Notes: generated by a model not told the origin, from the sequence alone. Shown: positions 7,346-17,437, counted from the stretch's first letter. The stretch is 64,000 nt of DNA from Ketogulonicigenium robustum (GCF_002117445.1 NZ_CP019937.1:2229501-2293500), one strand, 5' to 3'. Program-made: numbers and translations.

Positions 7346-8788
7346 ATGACACACACCACCGCGTCCGATCCGCATAACCGCTTGATGCGGCCTGCAAAAC
7401 TGGTTTTGCGGCGCTGGAAGCAGCGAAACGCGCTGACCGTTTTTGCCCTCGCCGCGCTGGTTGTCACGTTGGTCGTGCTGGGGCTGCGGTTGGCAGGCAG
7501 CACATTTCCCGCGCTGCCGTTTGTCTTTGCCGGCGGCACGTTCGGGCTGCTGATTACGATGATGGTAAACCGCGGCGCAGGTGCGCGCCTGCTGTGGCAA
7601 ATCGACCGCAGCGCGCAGCGCGACCAAGCCTATGCAACGGCCACCCGCCTGTCGCTGGATGCGGACGACCCCGGCCCTGTCGGCCGTGTGCTGCTGCGTG
7701 ACGAGGCCGCGAAAGCCGCCACAATCGACCCGCGCGCCGTCGTCAGCGTCCCCGGCCCCATCGCGATCACTGCTGCGGTTGCAACGGTGGTGTTGGTGGG
7801 TGTCAACTTCTGGCTGGCCGACCAGCGCGCCGCCCAAAGCCTGACGCACGACGCGCCCGCAGCCCCGGCAGCGGATGACGACACCGCACCCCTTGCCGAT
7901 ACGCTAGACGCCATCGCCACCCGCATGGCCGAGGACGCCGCCGCTACCGAAAATGACTATCTGGCCGCCGTCGCCCGCGCCTTGTCCGAAAAAAGCGACG
8001 CCTTGGCCGATGCGCCCGACGACGCCGCCCTGCAACAAGACGTGGCCGACCTGTTGGAACATGCCCGCCGCGCCTATGGCGAAACACCGCCAAACTGGCT
8101 GGGAGAATCCGGTGCTTTCTCCACCCAGCAAGTCGCCGAGAATTTCGAGGATATGCTAGCTCAGCAAGCCCGCGCCAGCGAACGCGCCGCCGAGCGCAGC
8201 CAAGAGGGCTATGTCGATATTTACGAACGCGACGACGAGCGCCTGCAACAGCTGTATAGCGGGCGCGACGCGGACGAGCTGATCTCGAACGTCGAGGGCG
8301 ATGTGCGCATGGCCGATAACGACCTCGCCCCCGGAACCGCCCCGGATGAAGGCACCCCGCGCCGGATGGACGATGCCGAGCTGCAAATGCTGGGCGGTGC
8401 GCCCGTGGGCGCCGCGATGGAATCGGGGCGCGGCGACAGCCGTCTGGCCGGTGGCGGCAGCCAAGAGCTGCAAGACGACACAACCTCCCTCGGCCCCGAC
8501 AGCACGACATCGACCGACATGACCCTTGCCGGGAACCCCGACGCGACCGGCAACCGCATCCGCATCGACGCCGCCCCGCCCATGGCCGCCGGTGACCCCG
8601 CCGCAACCAGTGATGGTGCCGTCGCGGGCCGGTTCGATTCCACCCAGATCGCGCGCGCGGCCATGGGCGCTGCACGCACCGAAATTCCCGCCTCCGCTCG
8701 CGGTCTTGTCGCCCGCTACCTGGATCGCGCGACAGCCAACAGCGCCGCAGGCGGCCAAACACAATCGTCGAACGGATCGGCAGAATGA
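7346..8788 (+). CDS. Membrane protein with long acidic, low-complexity tail (unknown function)
   Basis: A 480-residue protein with three N-terminal hydrophobic segments (about residues 28-48, 55-72 and 133-155), followed by a periplasmic or cytoplasmic region rich in Ala, Asp and Glu, with a likely helical part at 185-300 and Gly/Asp/Thr-rich low complexity from 320 on. I recognise no catalytic motif. It starts 1 nt after the preceding stop and overlaps the next gene by 4 nt. In mox/mxa loci the comparable place is held by small membrane-anchored assembly proteins, so an assembly-scaffold role is plausible but unproven. The start codon is ATG. Confidence 0.6.
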   Translation: MTHTTASDPHNRLMRPAKLVLRRWKQRNALTVFALAALVVTLVVLGLRLAGSTFPALPFVFAGGTFGLLITMMVNRGAGARLLWQIDRSAQRDQAYATATRLSLDADDPGPVGRVLLRDEAAKAATIDPRAVVSVPGPIAITAAVATVVLVGVNFWLADQRAAQSLTHDAPAAPAADDDTAPLADTLDAIATRMAEDAAATENDYLAAVARALSEKSDALADAPDDAALQQDVADLLEHARRAYGETPPNWLGESGAFSTQQVAENFEDMLAQQARASERAAERSQEGYVDIYERDDERLQQLYSGRDADELISNVEGDVRMADNDLAPGTAPDEGTPRRMDDAELQMLGGAPVGAAMESGRGDSRLAGGGSQELQDDTTSLGPDSTTSTDMTLAGNPDATGNRIRIDAAPPMAAGDPAATSDGAVAGRFDSTQIARAAMGAARTEIPASARGLVARYLDRATANSAAGGQTQSSNGSAE

Positions 8789-11700
8789 ACATCAGCTTGC
8801 TGTTTCCGGGTTTCGTGCTGCTGGCCGCATTGGCAGGTCTGGTCCTATGGCTGCACGCCCAGCGCAAGCGCGAGGTGATCGTGCCCAGCCTGCGCCTGTG
8901 GCAAGCGCTTGCCATCACTGCAGGCGCGACCAAACGCAATCGGCAGTGGCCGCCCCTTAGCTTGCCGCTGGTGCTGCAGGTGCTGGCAGTCATTTTGGCT
9001 GCGATTGCGCTGACCCAGCCGTTTATCGGGCCGCGCCCTGCCGAGCATCGCATCATCATTCTGGACCACATTGCCACGGATGATCCCGCAGCGGGCATCA
9101 ACCACCTGCGCGATACGCTGCAATCGGCCCGCTATGTGGCTGTAGTTGTCGGCGGCGGCACCCCGCGCATCTTACACGCGAACCAACGCGGCAGCGACCT
9201 TACCGCAAGCGAGATCTGGGCCACCGCCGCCGCTACGCTGGCAACGGGCGGCGCCCAGAGCGACTGGGCTGCAATCGACCGGCGCCTCGAGATGATCGAC
9301 CCCGCGCAGCAGGCCGAGGTCACCGTTTTGGGCAACAGCGCCCCACCCGATGGTTTTGGCCAGGACCGGCCGCTGGCGCAGGTCACGCTGGCGAACAGCG
9401 CCCCCGCGCAGATGGCTTTCACCGTCACACCCACGGCAACACCGTTCAGCTTCAACATCACCGGCACCATCGCAATGGCCGAGGGGCTGGAATCGGTCCA
9501 TTTGGTCATCGGTTATGCCGATGGCCCCGGCGTCGCGCCGCTGCCTTGGGTCGAAAAGACGCTGGGGCGGTCGATTTCGGGCCAGATTCGCATGAACGAA
9601 ACCGTCACCCTGCCCGGCGCGGGGGAACTGACGGTCACGCTGGATGGGCGGCTGCAAGGCAACCTCCGCACCGACGCCCCGCAGCAAGACCAGAACTACC
9701 TGTATTTCGGCGCGGGGCAGCAGCCTTTGCTGAACGCCGTGCGCGCCCTGCCCGATGCCGCCTTGTTCCAATCCGGCGCGGTGCCTGCCGACCTGTCAGG
9801 CTATCGCATGGCGATTGTCGACAACACGACCGTCGACCGCGCACCCGCTTTGCCCACGCTGTGGATCGGCTCGGCCCACGTCGCGGGGCAACCCGCACCT
9901 ACGCTGCTACCGCAATCCGACCCTGATGCATGGCAAACCGACAGCCCCTTGCTGGCCGCTGTCGACCTGTTGCCCCTGCTACCCGGCCCCGCTTATACGC
10001 TGCCCGCTATCGCTGGGGCCGACATTCTGGCCTCGGCCGCGGGGCAACCCCTGATCCAACTGGCCGAGGTAGATGGCCAACGGCAGGCATGGCTGGCGTT
10101 CGACCCCCGCACATCGAACTGGGCCGAGGACCCCGCCCTGGCCTTGCTGACACAAAGCTTGGTCAACTGGCTGGTGCCCGCCGCCCCAACCGCCGCCTGT
10201 ACCGCAGATGACCCGTGCTACCCCGACGGGCGGGTGATCGGCGCGATTACGGCCCCGTCAGATAGCACCCCCGCAACCGTCGGCCTGCCCTTGATGCCGT
10301 GGCTGCTGCTGGCCGCTGCGCTTTGCATTCTTGCCGATGCAGTACTGACGGCGCGCCGCCGTGGCGGGCGCATCGGGCTGCCCGCACCGCTTGCCGTCAT
10401 CGCGGGCGCGCTGATGCTGGCCGCCGCATTCGATCTGCCCGCCCCGCAGCCCACTGCGCGCAGCGCGGTTGTCGGCATCGACGTGGCGGGTGCCGCGCCT
10501 CACCAAGGGCTGCGCTTGAACACGCAAACCATATCGACCCAAGGCCCCCTGCCCGTTGTCAGCCAGACGGCGACGGGCGCACCCGCTGGCAACATCGCAA
10601 ATGCCGCGCTGGCGCTGGAGCTGGCCGATGCCATGATCCCGCCAGCCCAAAGCGGCGCGATCCTGCTGGGTGCCCCCGTGGTGCCACACCCCCTTGATGC
10701 GACTGGCATGGCCGCAACCCACGCAGTCAACAGCGTGCCGCTATTGAATGCCGGCGGGCAGCCGGTGCTGCGCAGCATGGCGATGAATGGTCGCCCGCTG
10801 CAGGGCGAGCCGCTGCCGCTGACTTTCCTTATCCATGCGCCTAACGCCACCCAGACTACCCTGCGCCTGCAACTGGATGGGGCAGATCTGTCGCAGACCG
10901 ATATCGCGCTGGCTGCGGGCGATAACCGTGTTGAAACGCTGCTGCCCGCGCTGGCAGATGACGAAGGGCTACTGCAGGCCCAAATCGGCGACGGGCAAAG
11001 CACGCAAACCGCCGGCCTGATTATCCGCCCCGCTGCCACGCGCCCCGTGGCGATCATCGCCGCCAACCCCGATGAAGGCGCGGCCTTTGCCCGCCTGTTG
11101 GCCGACCAAGGGATGACCGACACCCGCGTCCTGCGGCCTGACGAGACACCGGATTACTTGCGCGACTGGGCCGACTACGGCGGCATCGTGCTGCTGAACA
11201 CACCCGCGCTGGACCTGATGCCCCACCGCCAACGGATGATCCGGCAGATGGTGACGGAATACGGCCTCGGACTGCTGATCCTCGGGGGCGAACGCGCCTT
11301 CGGGCCGGGGGGGTATTTCGAAACCCCGCTTGAGGAAATCTCGCCGCTTTCCTCGCGCGTGCCGCGCGAAGCGCCCGAGGTGACGATGGTCTTCGTCCTC
11401 GACCGCTCCGGCTCGATGCAGCAGGCGGTGGATGACAGCAACCGGCTGGGGGTTTCAAAGCGCGCGACGCTATCGGCGTTGGACCTGCTGAACCCGCAAA
11501 GCCAGATCGGCATCGTGGTATTCGACACCGAAGCGACAACCATCGTGCCCCTCTCGACCGTGGACATCGACGCAGCGCGTACGGCACTGGAGCGCGTGGA
11601 TACCGGCGGCGGCACGGCGATCTATCCGGGGCTAGTTGCAGCCTATCAGGCCCTGCGCGCTAGCCAGTCGCCCGCCAAGCATATCGTTGTGATGACGGAC

Positions 11701-12762
11701 GGGCTCAGCCAACCCGGCGACTGGGCGGGCATTCTGGGGCAAATCACGGCTGACGGCACAACCGTATCCGCCGTCGCCGTCGGCCAAGGCGCCGATACCG
11801 AGGCTGCCAATACCATCGCCCGCCTTGGCAATGGCGTTGCGCACGTCAGCCGCGACTTCGCCGCGCTTCCCTCGATCCTTGCGCAGGAGGCGATGATGTT
11901 CGCCGACCCGCTGAACACCGGCGAAAGCCAACCCCAGTGGACAGGCGCCACCGCGCCCTTCCTGCGCGCGATGCCTGCGACCCTGCCCCCTGTAGGTGGA
12001 TTTGTGCTGACGACGGCGAAGCCCGACGCAACGGTGGCGATGACGGCCCCCGACACGCAGGGCGAGGATATGCCCCTGCTGGCGTGGTGGCGCGCTGGCA
12101 ACGGGCAGGTCATGGCTTTCGCATCGGACGCGGTGGGCAGTTGGACACAGCAATGGCACGACATGCCGGGGTATGGTGCCCTCTGGGCCGACAGCCTGCG
12201 CGCCTTCCAGCCTGCGCTGCCGATCAGCGGGCTGATCTTACGACTGCGCCCCCAGAACGAAGATCTGGTCGTCGCGCTGACTGCCCTGTCCCCCGCAGGC
12301 GAGGGCATCACCGGCATCGCCCCTATTGCACACCTGAAAACGCCCGATGGGACTGTGGATGTGCCGCTACAAATGGTTGGCCCCGGGAATTATCGCGGGA
12401 CGCTGCCGCGCGGGGCCACGGGGCGGTACGACGCCACGCTGGACGCCACCAGCGTCGGCGCACCGGAGCAAGCCATGCCCAGCGCCAGCTGGTTCAACGC
12501 GTGGAACCCCGCGCTAGATACCACCCGCAGCCCCGCCCCCACGCTGGCATTGGTGCAGGGCACCGGCGGGCAATTCACCGATCTGAAAACCCTAAGCGAC
12601 AGCCTTGCCGGCACCGCCTGGCGGCTGGCCAGCGCAGCACCGCCATGGGCACTGCTGGCCATTGCACTTTTCATGCTGGACCTTGTCCGGCGCTATGCTG
12701 AAATCAGAATATTCATGCGCCGCGCAGGCAACCGCCGCCCGACGCAAGCAGGAGCACGCTGA
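8785..12762 (+). CDS. Giant BatA-like membrane protein with von Willebrand A domain
   Basis: A 1325-residue protein. The N-terminus (FPGFVLLAALAGLVLWLHAQRKRE) matches the aerotolerance-regulator (BatA) N-terminal helix pair, with a second segment near 56-76. Two further membrane segments lie near 500-552 and one near 1285-1310. A VWA domain spans about 865-1050, with an intact MIDAS: DRSGSM (873-878), GGGTAIYP near 940 and MTDG (970-973). VWA proteins work with MoxR-type AAA+ ATPases in metal insertion and complex maturation; MxaC and MxaL play this part for methanol dehydrogenase. The next two genes are exactly the MoxR and DUF58 partners. It looks like a fusion of functions usually spread over several genes. 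ATGA overlap with the gene before; TGATG-type overlap with moxR. Confidence 0.8.
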   Translation: MNISLLFPGFVLLAALAGLVLWLHAQRKREVIVPSLRLWQALAITAGATKRNRQWPPLSLPLVLQVLAVILAAIALTQPFIGPRPAEHRIIILDHIATDDPAAGINHLRDTLQSARYVAVVVGGGTPRILHANQRGSDLTASEIWATAAATLATGGAQSDWAAIDRRLEMIDPAQQAEVTVLGNSAPPDGFGQDRPLAQVTLANSAPAQMAFTVTPTATPFSFNITGTIAMAEGLESVHLVIGYADGPGVAPLPWVEKTLGRSISGQIRMNETVTLPGAGELTVTLDGRLQGNLRTDAPQQDQNYLYFGAGQQPLLNAVRALPDAALFQSGAVPADLSGYRMAIVDNTTVDRAPALPTLWIGSAHVAGQPAPTLLPQSDPDAWQTDSPLLAAVDLLPLLPGPAYTLPAIAGADILASAAGQPLIQLAEVDGQRQAWLAFDPRTSNWAEDPALALLTQSLVNWLVPAAPTAACTADDPCYPDGRVIGAITAPSDSTPATVGLPLMPWLLLAAALCILADAVLTARRRGGRIGLPAPLAVIAGALMLAAAFDLPAPQPTARSAVVGIDVAGAAPHQGLRLNTQTISTQGPLPVVSQTATGAPAGNIANAALALELADAMIPPAQSGAILLGAPVVPHPLDATGMAATHAVNSVPLLNAGGQPVLRSMAMNGRPLQGEPLPLTFLIHAPNATQTTLRLQLDGADLSQTDIALAAGDNRVETLLPALADDEGLLQAQIGDGQSTQTAGLIIRPAATRPVAIIAANPDEGAAFARLLADQGMTDTRVLRPDETPDYLRDWADYGGIVLLNTPALDLMPHRQRMIRQMVTEYGLGLLILGGERAFGPGGYFETPLEEISPLSSRVPREAPEVTMVFVLDRSGSMQQAVDDSNRLGVSKRATLSALDLLNPQSQIGIVVFDTEATTIVPLSTVDIDAARTALERVDTGGGTAIYPGLVAAYQALRASQSPAKHIVVMTDGLSQPGDWAGILGQITADGTTVSAVAVGQGADTEAANTIARLGNGVAHVSRDFAALPSILAQEAMMFADPLNTGESQPQWTGATAPFLRAMPATLPPVGGFVLTTAKPDATVAMTAPDTQGEDMPLLAWWRAGNGQVMAFASDAVGSWTQQWHDMPGYGALWADSLRAFQPALPISGLILRLRPQNEDLVVALTALSPAGEGITGIAPIAHLKTPDGTVDVPLQMVGPGNYRGTLPRGATGRYDATLDATSVGAPEQAMPSASWFNAWNPALDTTRSPAPTLALVQGTGGQFTDLKTLSDSLAGTAWRLASAAPPWALLAIALFMLDLVRRYAEIRIFMRRAGNRRPTQAGAR

Positions 12763-13775
12763 TGACGACCGTTTCCACCACACAGACCGATCTTGATGCC
12801 GCGACGCTGGACCGCCTGCGCGGCGCGCTGTCGGCAACGCTGAAGGGGATGCAAGCCTCGGTCATCGGGCAAGAGGGGCCGGTGCGGCTGCTGTTGCTGG
12901 GGCTGATCGCGGGCGGTCACGTCTTGCTGGAAGGCCCCCCCGGCGTCGGCAAGACACTGATGGTGCGCAGCCTTGCGGTGGCGACCGGCCTGTCGTTTGC
13001 CCGCGTGCAATTCACCCCCGACCTGATGCCCGCCGACATCACCGGTGCCAACGTGCTGGTTCCCGATAGCGAGGGGCGCAATCGGCTGGAATTCCACCCC
13101 GGCCCGATCTTCACGCAGCTGCTGCTGGCCGACGAAATCAACCGCGCCACCCCGCGCACCCAGTCGGCCTTGCTCGAGGCGATGCAGGAAGGCACCGTCA
13201 CCGCTGGGGGGGCAACGCACAAACTGCCCAGCCCCTTCTTTGTGCTGGCCACGCAAAACCCGATCGAGATGGAAGGCACCTATACCCTGCCCGAGGCGCA
13301 GACCGACCGCTTTTTGTTCCGCGTCGATGTGGCCTACCCCGACCAAGCCACGCTGGCGGGTATCCTGACCAGCACCACCGGCACCCAGCAGGCCGCGCAG
13401 ACGCAGACCATTACGCCCGACGACATTCTGGCCCTGCAGCAACTGGTGCGCGCGGTGCCGATCGCCCCAGAAATGGTTGACGCCATTGCCAAGCTGGTGC
13501 TGACCACGCAGCCCAGCAGCCCGCTGGCCACCGATGAGGTGCGCCGCAATATCCGCTTCGGCCTTAGCCCCCGCGGGGCGCAGGCGCTGGTCATGGCCGC
13601 CAAAGCCCACGCCATGCTAGAAGGGCGCAACCACGTCGCCAGCGCCGATGTGCGCGCCGTTCTGCCCGCCATCACCGGCCACCGCGTGCAACTGAACTTC
13701 GAAGGTCGCGCCAACGGCATCGACATTGCCCAGCTTGTGCAGGGCCTGTTCGACAAGACGGTAGGCAAGCTCTGA
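12762..13775 (+). CDS. moxR: MoxR-family AAA+ ATPase
   Basis: A 337-residue ATPase with Walker A GPPGVGKT (58-65), Walker B LLLADEIN (D124, E125), the RATPRTQSALLEAM sensor region, and the C-terminal AAA lid. MoxR proteins act as chaperones that, with VWA-domain partners, remodel or metallate client enzymes; the founding member is needed to make active methanol dehydrogenase. Its start overlaps the VWA gene stop by one base, and its end overlaps the DUF58 gene start, so the three are translationally coupled. The client is most likely the PQQ dehydrogenase upstream. The ATPase call is certain; the client is inferred from context. Confidence 0.93.
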   Translation: MTTVSTTQTDLDAATLDRLRGALSATLKGMQASVIGQEGPVRLLLLGLIAGGHVLLEGPPGVGKTLMVRSLAVATGLSFARVQFTPDLMPADITGANVLVPDSEGRNRLEFHPGPIFTQLLLADEINRATPRTQSALLEAMQEGTVTAGGATHKLPSPFFVLATQNPIEMEGTYTLPEAQTDRFLFRVDVAYPDQATLAGILTSTTGTQQAAQTQTITPDDILALQQLVRAVPIAPEMVDAIAKLVLTTQPSSPLATDEVRRNIRFGLSPRGAQALVMAAKAHAMLEGRNHVASADVRAVLPAITGHRVQLNFEGRANGIDIAQLVQGLFDKTVGKL

Positions 13776-14629
13776 TGCGGCCAAGCCCCGCCCTTCTGGA
13801 ACAGCTGATGACAGCCAAGCTGGTGCCATCCTTGGCCCAGCCCAGCGTCGGCACGGGCGAGCGTCGCTCGCGCATGAAGGGTGCCGGGATCGAATTCATC
13901 GACCACCGCCCCTATCAACCGGGCGATGACACGCGCCATTTGGATGCGCATGTCATGGCGCGCACGGGCGATGCGGTCATTCGCGAATACGCCCTGATGC
14001 GGCAGGTGCCGATTACCATCGTCCTCGACAGCTCAGCCTCGATGGCGACCAAGCGGGATACGGCGGGGCTGGTCGCGCAGATTTTCGGGTTCGTGGGGCT
14101 GGCGGCTGGTGATCGCGTGCAGGTCGCAGTGAACCGCGGCGGCGCGCTGCGAATCGGCCCCCGCCTGCAAGGCACCGCCCGCGCCGAGATCCTGTTCGAC
14201 GAAATCGCCACCGCCGAAGACGGCCCCGCCCCCGACCTGATGCCCCTGCTGCGTGCGGCGCAAGGCCAGCGCGGGCTGATCATCATCATTTCCGACTGGT
14301 GGGACGAAGCTTTGGCCGAACAGCTGCCGCTGGCCGCCGCCGCAGGGCACGAGGTGCTGGGCATCCAGATTCTCAGCCCAGCCGAACGTGACCCCACTGG
14401 TCTCGGCCAAGGCGTCGTCAGCCTGCGAGACGCCGAAACCGGCGACGAGGTTGACGTGCGCCTAGATCTGGCGACACTGTCGGCCTATGCCACCGCTTTA
14501 CAAAGCTGGCAGCAGGATTTGGGCCAGACTTTCCGCAGCCGTAGCTGGCATTTCCTCGCCCTCGGGGCCGAGGATTCGCTGGATGATTTCTTTTTGCGCC
14601 GCTGCCGCAGCCTTGGGATTCTGACATGA
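13775..14629 (+). CDS. DUF58 protein (MxaS/MoxS-like), VWA-related
   Basis: A 284-residue protein with the DUF58 signature: a Gly/Glu/Phe start at about 37-41, then DHRPYQPGDDTRHLDAHVMART (43-64, cited by ends only: D43 to T64). A VWA-like core follows with D85-S-S-A-S-M90. DUF58 proteins are the usual third partner of MoxR ATPases; MxaS is the methanol-dehydrogenase version and is needed for assembly of the active enzyme. It overlaps moxR by 1 nt and the following ABC ATPase gene by 4 nt. Probably a soluble cytoplasmic or peripheral protein, since no strong membrane helix is seen. Confidence 0.85.
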   Translation: MRPSPALLEQLMTAKLVPSLAQPSVGTGERRSRMKGAGIEFIDHRPYQPGDDTRHLDAHVMARTGDAVIREYALMRQVPITIVLDSSASMATKRDTAGLVAQIFGFVGLAAGDRVQVAVNRGGALRIGPRLQGTARAEILFDEIATAEDGPAPDLMPLLRAAQGQRGLIIIISDWWDEALAEQLPLAAAAGHEVLGIQILSPAERDPTGLGQGVVSLRDAETGDEVDVRLDLATLSAYATALQSWQQDLGQTFRSRSWHFLALGAEDSLDDFFLRRCRSLGILT

Positions 14630-15606
14630 ACGCAACACCTGCAACCGACCCCCAAAATGCCATTGAGGTGCGCGGCGTGACCAAACGCTTTGGTCGGGTC
14701 GAGGCGCTGAAAGGTGTCGATCTGGATGTCCCGAAAAACAGCATCTTTGCACTGCTGGGGCCGAACGGCGCGGGAAAATCGACGCTGATCGACATTTTGT
14801 GCACCATCCGCCCGCAGGATAAGGGCACGGCCATGGTCGCGGGATTTAGCACCCGCAAAAATCCCTTGTCGGTGCGCCGCAATATCGGCGTCGTCTTTCA
14901 AAACCCCACTGTCGACAGCCGCCTGTCCGTGCGCGAGAACCTAGATTTTCATGGCATGGTCTACCAGATGCCCTACAAGGCCCGCAAAAAGCGCCTGATC
15001 GAGGTGCTGGAACTGGTCGACCTGTCGGATTGGATCGACGCGACCGTCGGCGCGTTGTCGGGCGGGATGAAACGCCGGCTGGAAATCGCCCGCGCGCTGA
15101 TGCACGAGCCGCGTATTTTGTTCATGGACGAGCCGACCGTCGGCCTTGATGCGCAATCGCGCGCCGCAATTTGGGATCACCTTGATCGCTTGCGCACGGG
15201 TTCGGATCTGACTGTCGTCGTTACAACCCACTATATCGACGAAGTCGACAATGCGGACCGCGTTTGCATCATTGACAAGGGTCTGATCCTCGCCAATGAC
15301 ACCCCCCAAGCCCTGAAAGAGGCCCACGGCACGACGACCCTGCGTCTGCGCCCCGCCTCGGCCGAGGCTGCCGCCCAGCTGAACGCGCGCTTTACCACTG
15401 CGACCAAGGGCGCGGGCGATACGCTGGTCTTGCCACTGACCGGCACCGAAGATCTGGCCGCCCTAATGGGCGAAATCGGGCCGCTGGCCAGCGGGTTGGA
15501 GCTGCATCAACCCTCGCTGGAAAGCGTTTTCTTGGGCCTGACCGGCCGCGATCTGCGCGAAGCGGGCGGTACAAAGCCAGCCCGCAGGGGGGGACGCAAT
15601 GGCTAA
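14626..15606 (+). CDS. ABC transporter ATPase, ABC-2 (drug/PQQ-system) type
   Basis: A 326-residue ATP-binding subunit with Walker A GPNGAGKS (45-52), signature LSGGMKRR, Walker B ILFMDEPTVGLDAQ and an H-loop in VTTHYID. The C-terminal extension of about 80 residues is typical of DrrA/CcmA-like export ATPases. PQQ alcohol dehydrogenase loci often carry such an ATPase with an ABC-2 permease (PedC type). Its natural permease is the ABC-2 gene at 18286, three genes downstream; the adjacent permease at 15599 belongs to another transporter class. It overlaps the gene before by 4 nt and the gene after by 8 nt. Confidence 0.85.
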   Translation: MNATPATDPQNAIEVRGVTKRFGRVEALKGVDLDVPKNSIFALLGPNGAGKSTLIDILCTIRPQDKGTAMVAGFSTRKNPLSVRRNIGVVFQNPTVDSRLSVRENLDFHGMVYQMPYKARKKRLIEVLELVDLSDWIDATVGALSGGMKRRLEIARALMHEPRILFMDEPTVGLDAQSRAAIWDHLDRLRTGSDLTVVVTTHYIDEVDNADRVCIIDKGLILANDTPQALKEAHGTTTLRLRPASAEAAAQLNARFTTATKGAGDTLVLPLTGTEDLAALMGEIGPLASGLELHQPSLESVFLGLTGRDLREAGGTKPARRGGRNG

Positions 15607-16378
15607 GCCCCACCGCAAACCCGCCGACAATCCGGTGCTGATCGCCCTATTGCGACTGGTCTTTCTGGGCCTGCTGCTGCTGCTGTGGTGGCTCGCTTCG
15701 GAAAACGTCTCGCGCAACCTGATCCCGTCGCCGCTGCAAACCTATGACGCGTTTTGGCGGTTGATCGCGAACGGGCGGCTGGTCGCAGCGCTTGGCGATA
15801 GTTTGCAGGTCTTCCTCAGCGGCTATGGGCTGGCCATTCTGGTCGCCGTCCCGCTGGGGCTGATCATGGGCGGATTCAACCTGCTGGGCAAAACGGTCGA
15901 GGTGTTCCTTTATGCCCTTGCCGCGACCCCGCGCGTCGCGTTCATTCCGCTGATCATCGTTTTCTTGGGCCTTGGCGTGCAGGCCAAGCTGACGGTGGTG
16001 TTCATGGGCGCGGTCATGCCGATCGTGATGAACACCTATGCCGGCGTGCAGCAGGTTGACCGCGAGTTGGTGGAAATGGCCCGATCCGTCGGAGCATCGC
16101 GGCTGCGCATCTACGCCCGCATCATCCTGCCCGGGTCGCTGCCCTATCTGATTGCGGGGCTGCGCATCGGGGCCACCATCGGCCTGATCAATACCGTCGT
16201 GGCCGAGCTTTACACATCGGTAAAGGGCCTTGGCGGCTTGCTGGCCACCTATGGCAACAGCTTCCGCATGGCCGAGTATTTCGTCGTTGTCCTGACGCTG
16301 TCGCTGATTGGCGTCGTGGTTACCGAAATCCTGCGCCACATCGAAATTCGCCTCGCCAGATGGAAGCAAGGTGGATGA
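15599..16378 (+). CDS. SsuC/TauC-like ABC import permease
   Basis: A 259-residue inner-membrane permease with about six helices and the BPD permease EAA-type loop in the region VEMARSVGASRLRIYARIILPGSLPY (about residues 158-183; key residues E-A-R-S-x-G and I-x-L-P). The family imports sulfonates, taurine, nitrate or thiamine precursors. Partner genes are the binding protein at 16407 and the ATPase at 17438. The ATG at 15599 lies inside the last codons of the preceding ATPase gene. The substrate is unknown; placement in a quinoprotein locus is unusual for this class. Confidence 0.82.
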   Translation: MAKPHRKPADNPVLIALLRLVFLGLLLLLWWLASENVSRNLIPSPLQTYDAFWRLIANGRLVAALGDSLQVFLSGYGLAILVAVPLGLIMGGFNLLGKTVEVFLYALAATPRVAFIPLIIVFLGLGVQAKLTVVFMGAVMPIVMNTYAGVQQVDRELVEMARSVGASRLRIYARIILPGSLPYLIAGLRIGATIGLINTVVAELYTSVKGLGGLLATYGNSFRMAEYFVVVLTLSLIGVVVTEILRHIEIRLARWKQGG

Positions 16379-16406
16379 ATCGCAACATTGCTGACTGGAG
16401 GATGCA

Positions 16407-17423
16407 ATGAAACTGACGAAGAATATCGCGCTGGCCTCGACCATCGCACTGCTTGCTGCGGGTGCGGCCCAGGCTGAACCCTTCCGCATGATCGTGACCG
16501 ACCTCGAGCCGCCCTTGGTTCCCAACTCGATCATCGATTTCGCCGTCGCAGGCGGTTATTTCACAGCCGAAGGCGTCGATCTGGAACTGGTTCGTGTGGA
16601 ACAGACGCCTTCCGCACTGGCTGCCATTCAGGCGGGCGAGGGCGAGATGGCGAACATCTCGGTCGACTCGCTACTGCAGCTGGTGGCGAACGGCGCCGAC
16701 GATCTGCGCGCCGTGCTGACGCCGAACAAAGCGCTGCCCTACCAGATCATCGGCAAAGACAGCATCGCCACGCTGGCCGATATGGAAGGGCACAGCTTTG
16801 GTGTCGGTCGCGTCGGCAGCCTTGATTATTCGCTGTCGCTGAACGTGCTGTCCACCGGCGGGGTTGATACCGACAAGGTTGAAATCGTCGCCTTGGGCCA
16901 ACCTGCCGTGCGCGCGCAGGCGCTGTCGGCCGGTCAGGTCGATGCAACTACGGTCTCGCTGGGTATCTGGCTGTCGCTGCCAGAAAAAGACGGGCTGCAC
17001 ATCATCACTAACGTCGATGATTTTTACGCTGCCGCCCCCGTGGTGAACAAAGTGAACATCGTCACCCTCGCCACGCTGCAAAACCGTCAGGCCGAGGTTG
17101 ACGGCATCACCCGCGCCGTCATCCGCGCCAGCCGCGATGTCGCCGAAAACAGCCAGCTGTGGGTCGATTTCATGACGACCGCCCGCCCCGATGTCTCGGC
17201 TGAAACGCTGGACGCGCTGGCCGCCGCCTTCACCCAAAGCTGGAGCGTGAACGGGGGCCTGTCCGCAGACGAGCTGAACTTCACCGCCGAATGGGCCTAT
17301 AAGGGCGAGGAATTCGTCGGCGTCCGTCCCGTCACGCTGAATGAATGGGTCGACTTCGGCCCGATCGACCGCGCGCTGGAAAGCCTTGGCACGTCGGATA
17401 TTTCCGACGCCGTCACCCGCTAA
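16407..17423 (+). CDS. SsuA/NMT1-like periplasmic substrate-binding protein
   Basis: A 338-residue binding protein with a clear signal peptide (residues 1-23, ending AQA) and the NMT1/SsuA-like start: MIVTDLEPPLVPNSIIDFAV, then GGYFTAEGVDLELV. GGAGG lies 7 nt upstream of the ATG. It works with the permease at 15599 and the ATPase at 17438. Relatives bind aliphatic sulfonates, nitrate or pyrimidine precursors; the ligand cannot be read from the sequence. A compound linked to the dehydrogenase pathway is possible by context. Confidence 0.82.
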   Translation: MKLTKNIALASTIALLAAGAAQAEPFRMIVTDLEPPLVPNSIIDFAVAGGYFTAEGVDLELVRVEQTPSALAAIQAGEGEMANISVDSLLQLVANGADDLRAVLTPNKALPYQIIGKDSIATLADMEGHSFGVGRVGSLDYSLSLNVLSTGGVDTDKVEIVALGQPAVRAQALSAGQVDATTVSLGIWLSLPEKDGLHIITNVDDFYAAAPVVNKVNIVTLATLQNRQAEVDGITRAVIRASRDVAENSQLWVDFMTTARPDVSAETLDALAAAFTQSWSVNGGLSADELNFTAEWAYKGEEFVGVRPVTLNEWVDFGPIDRALESLGTSDISDAVTR

Positions 17424-17437
17424 GACAGGTAGAACCC

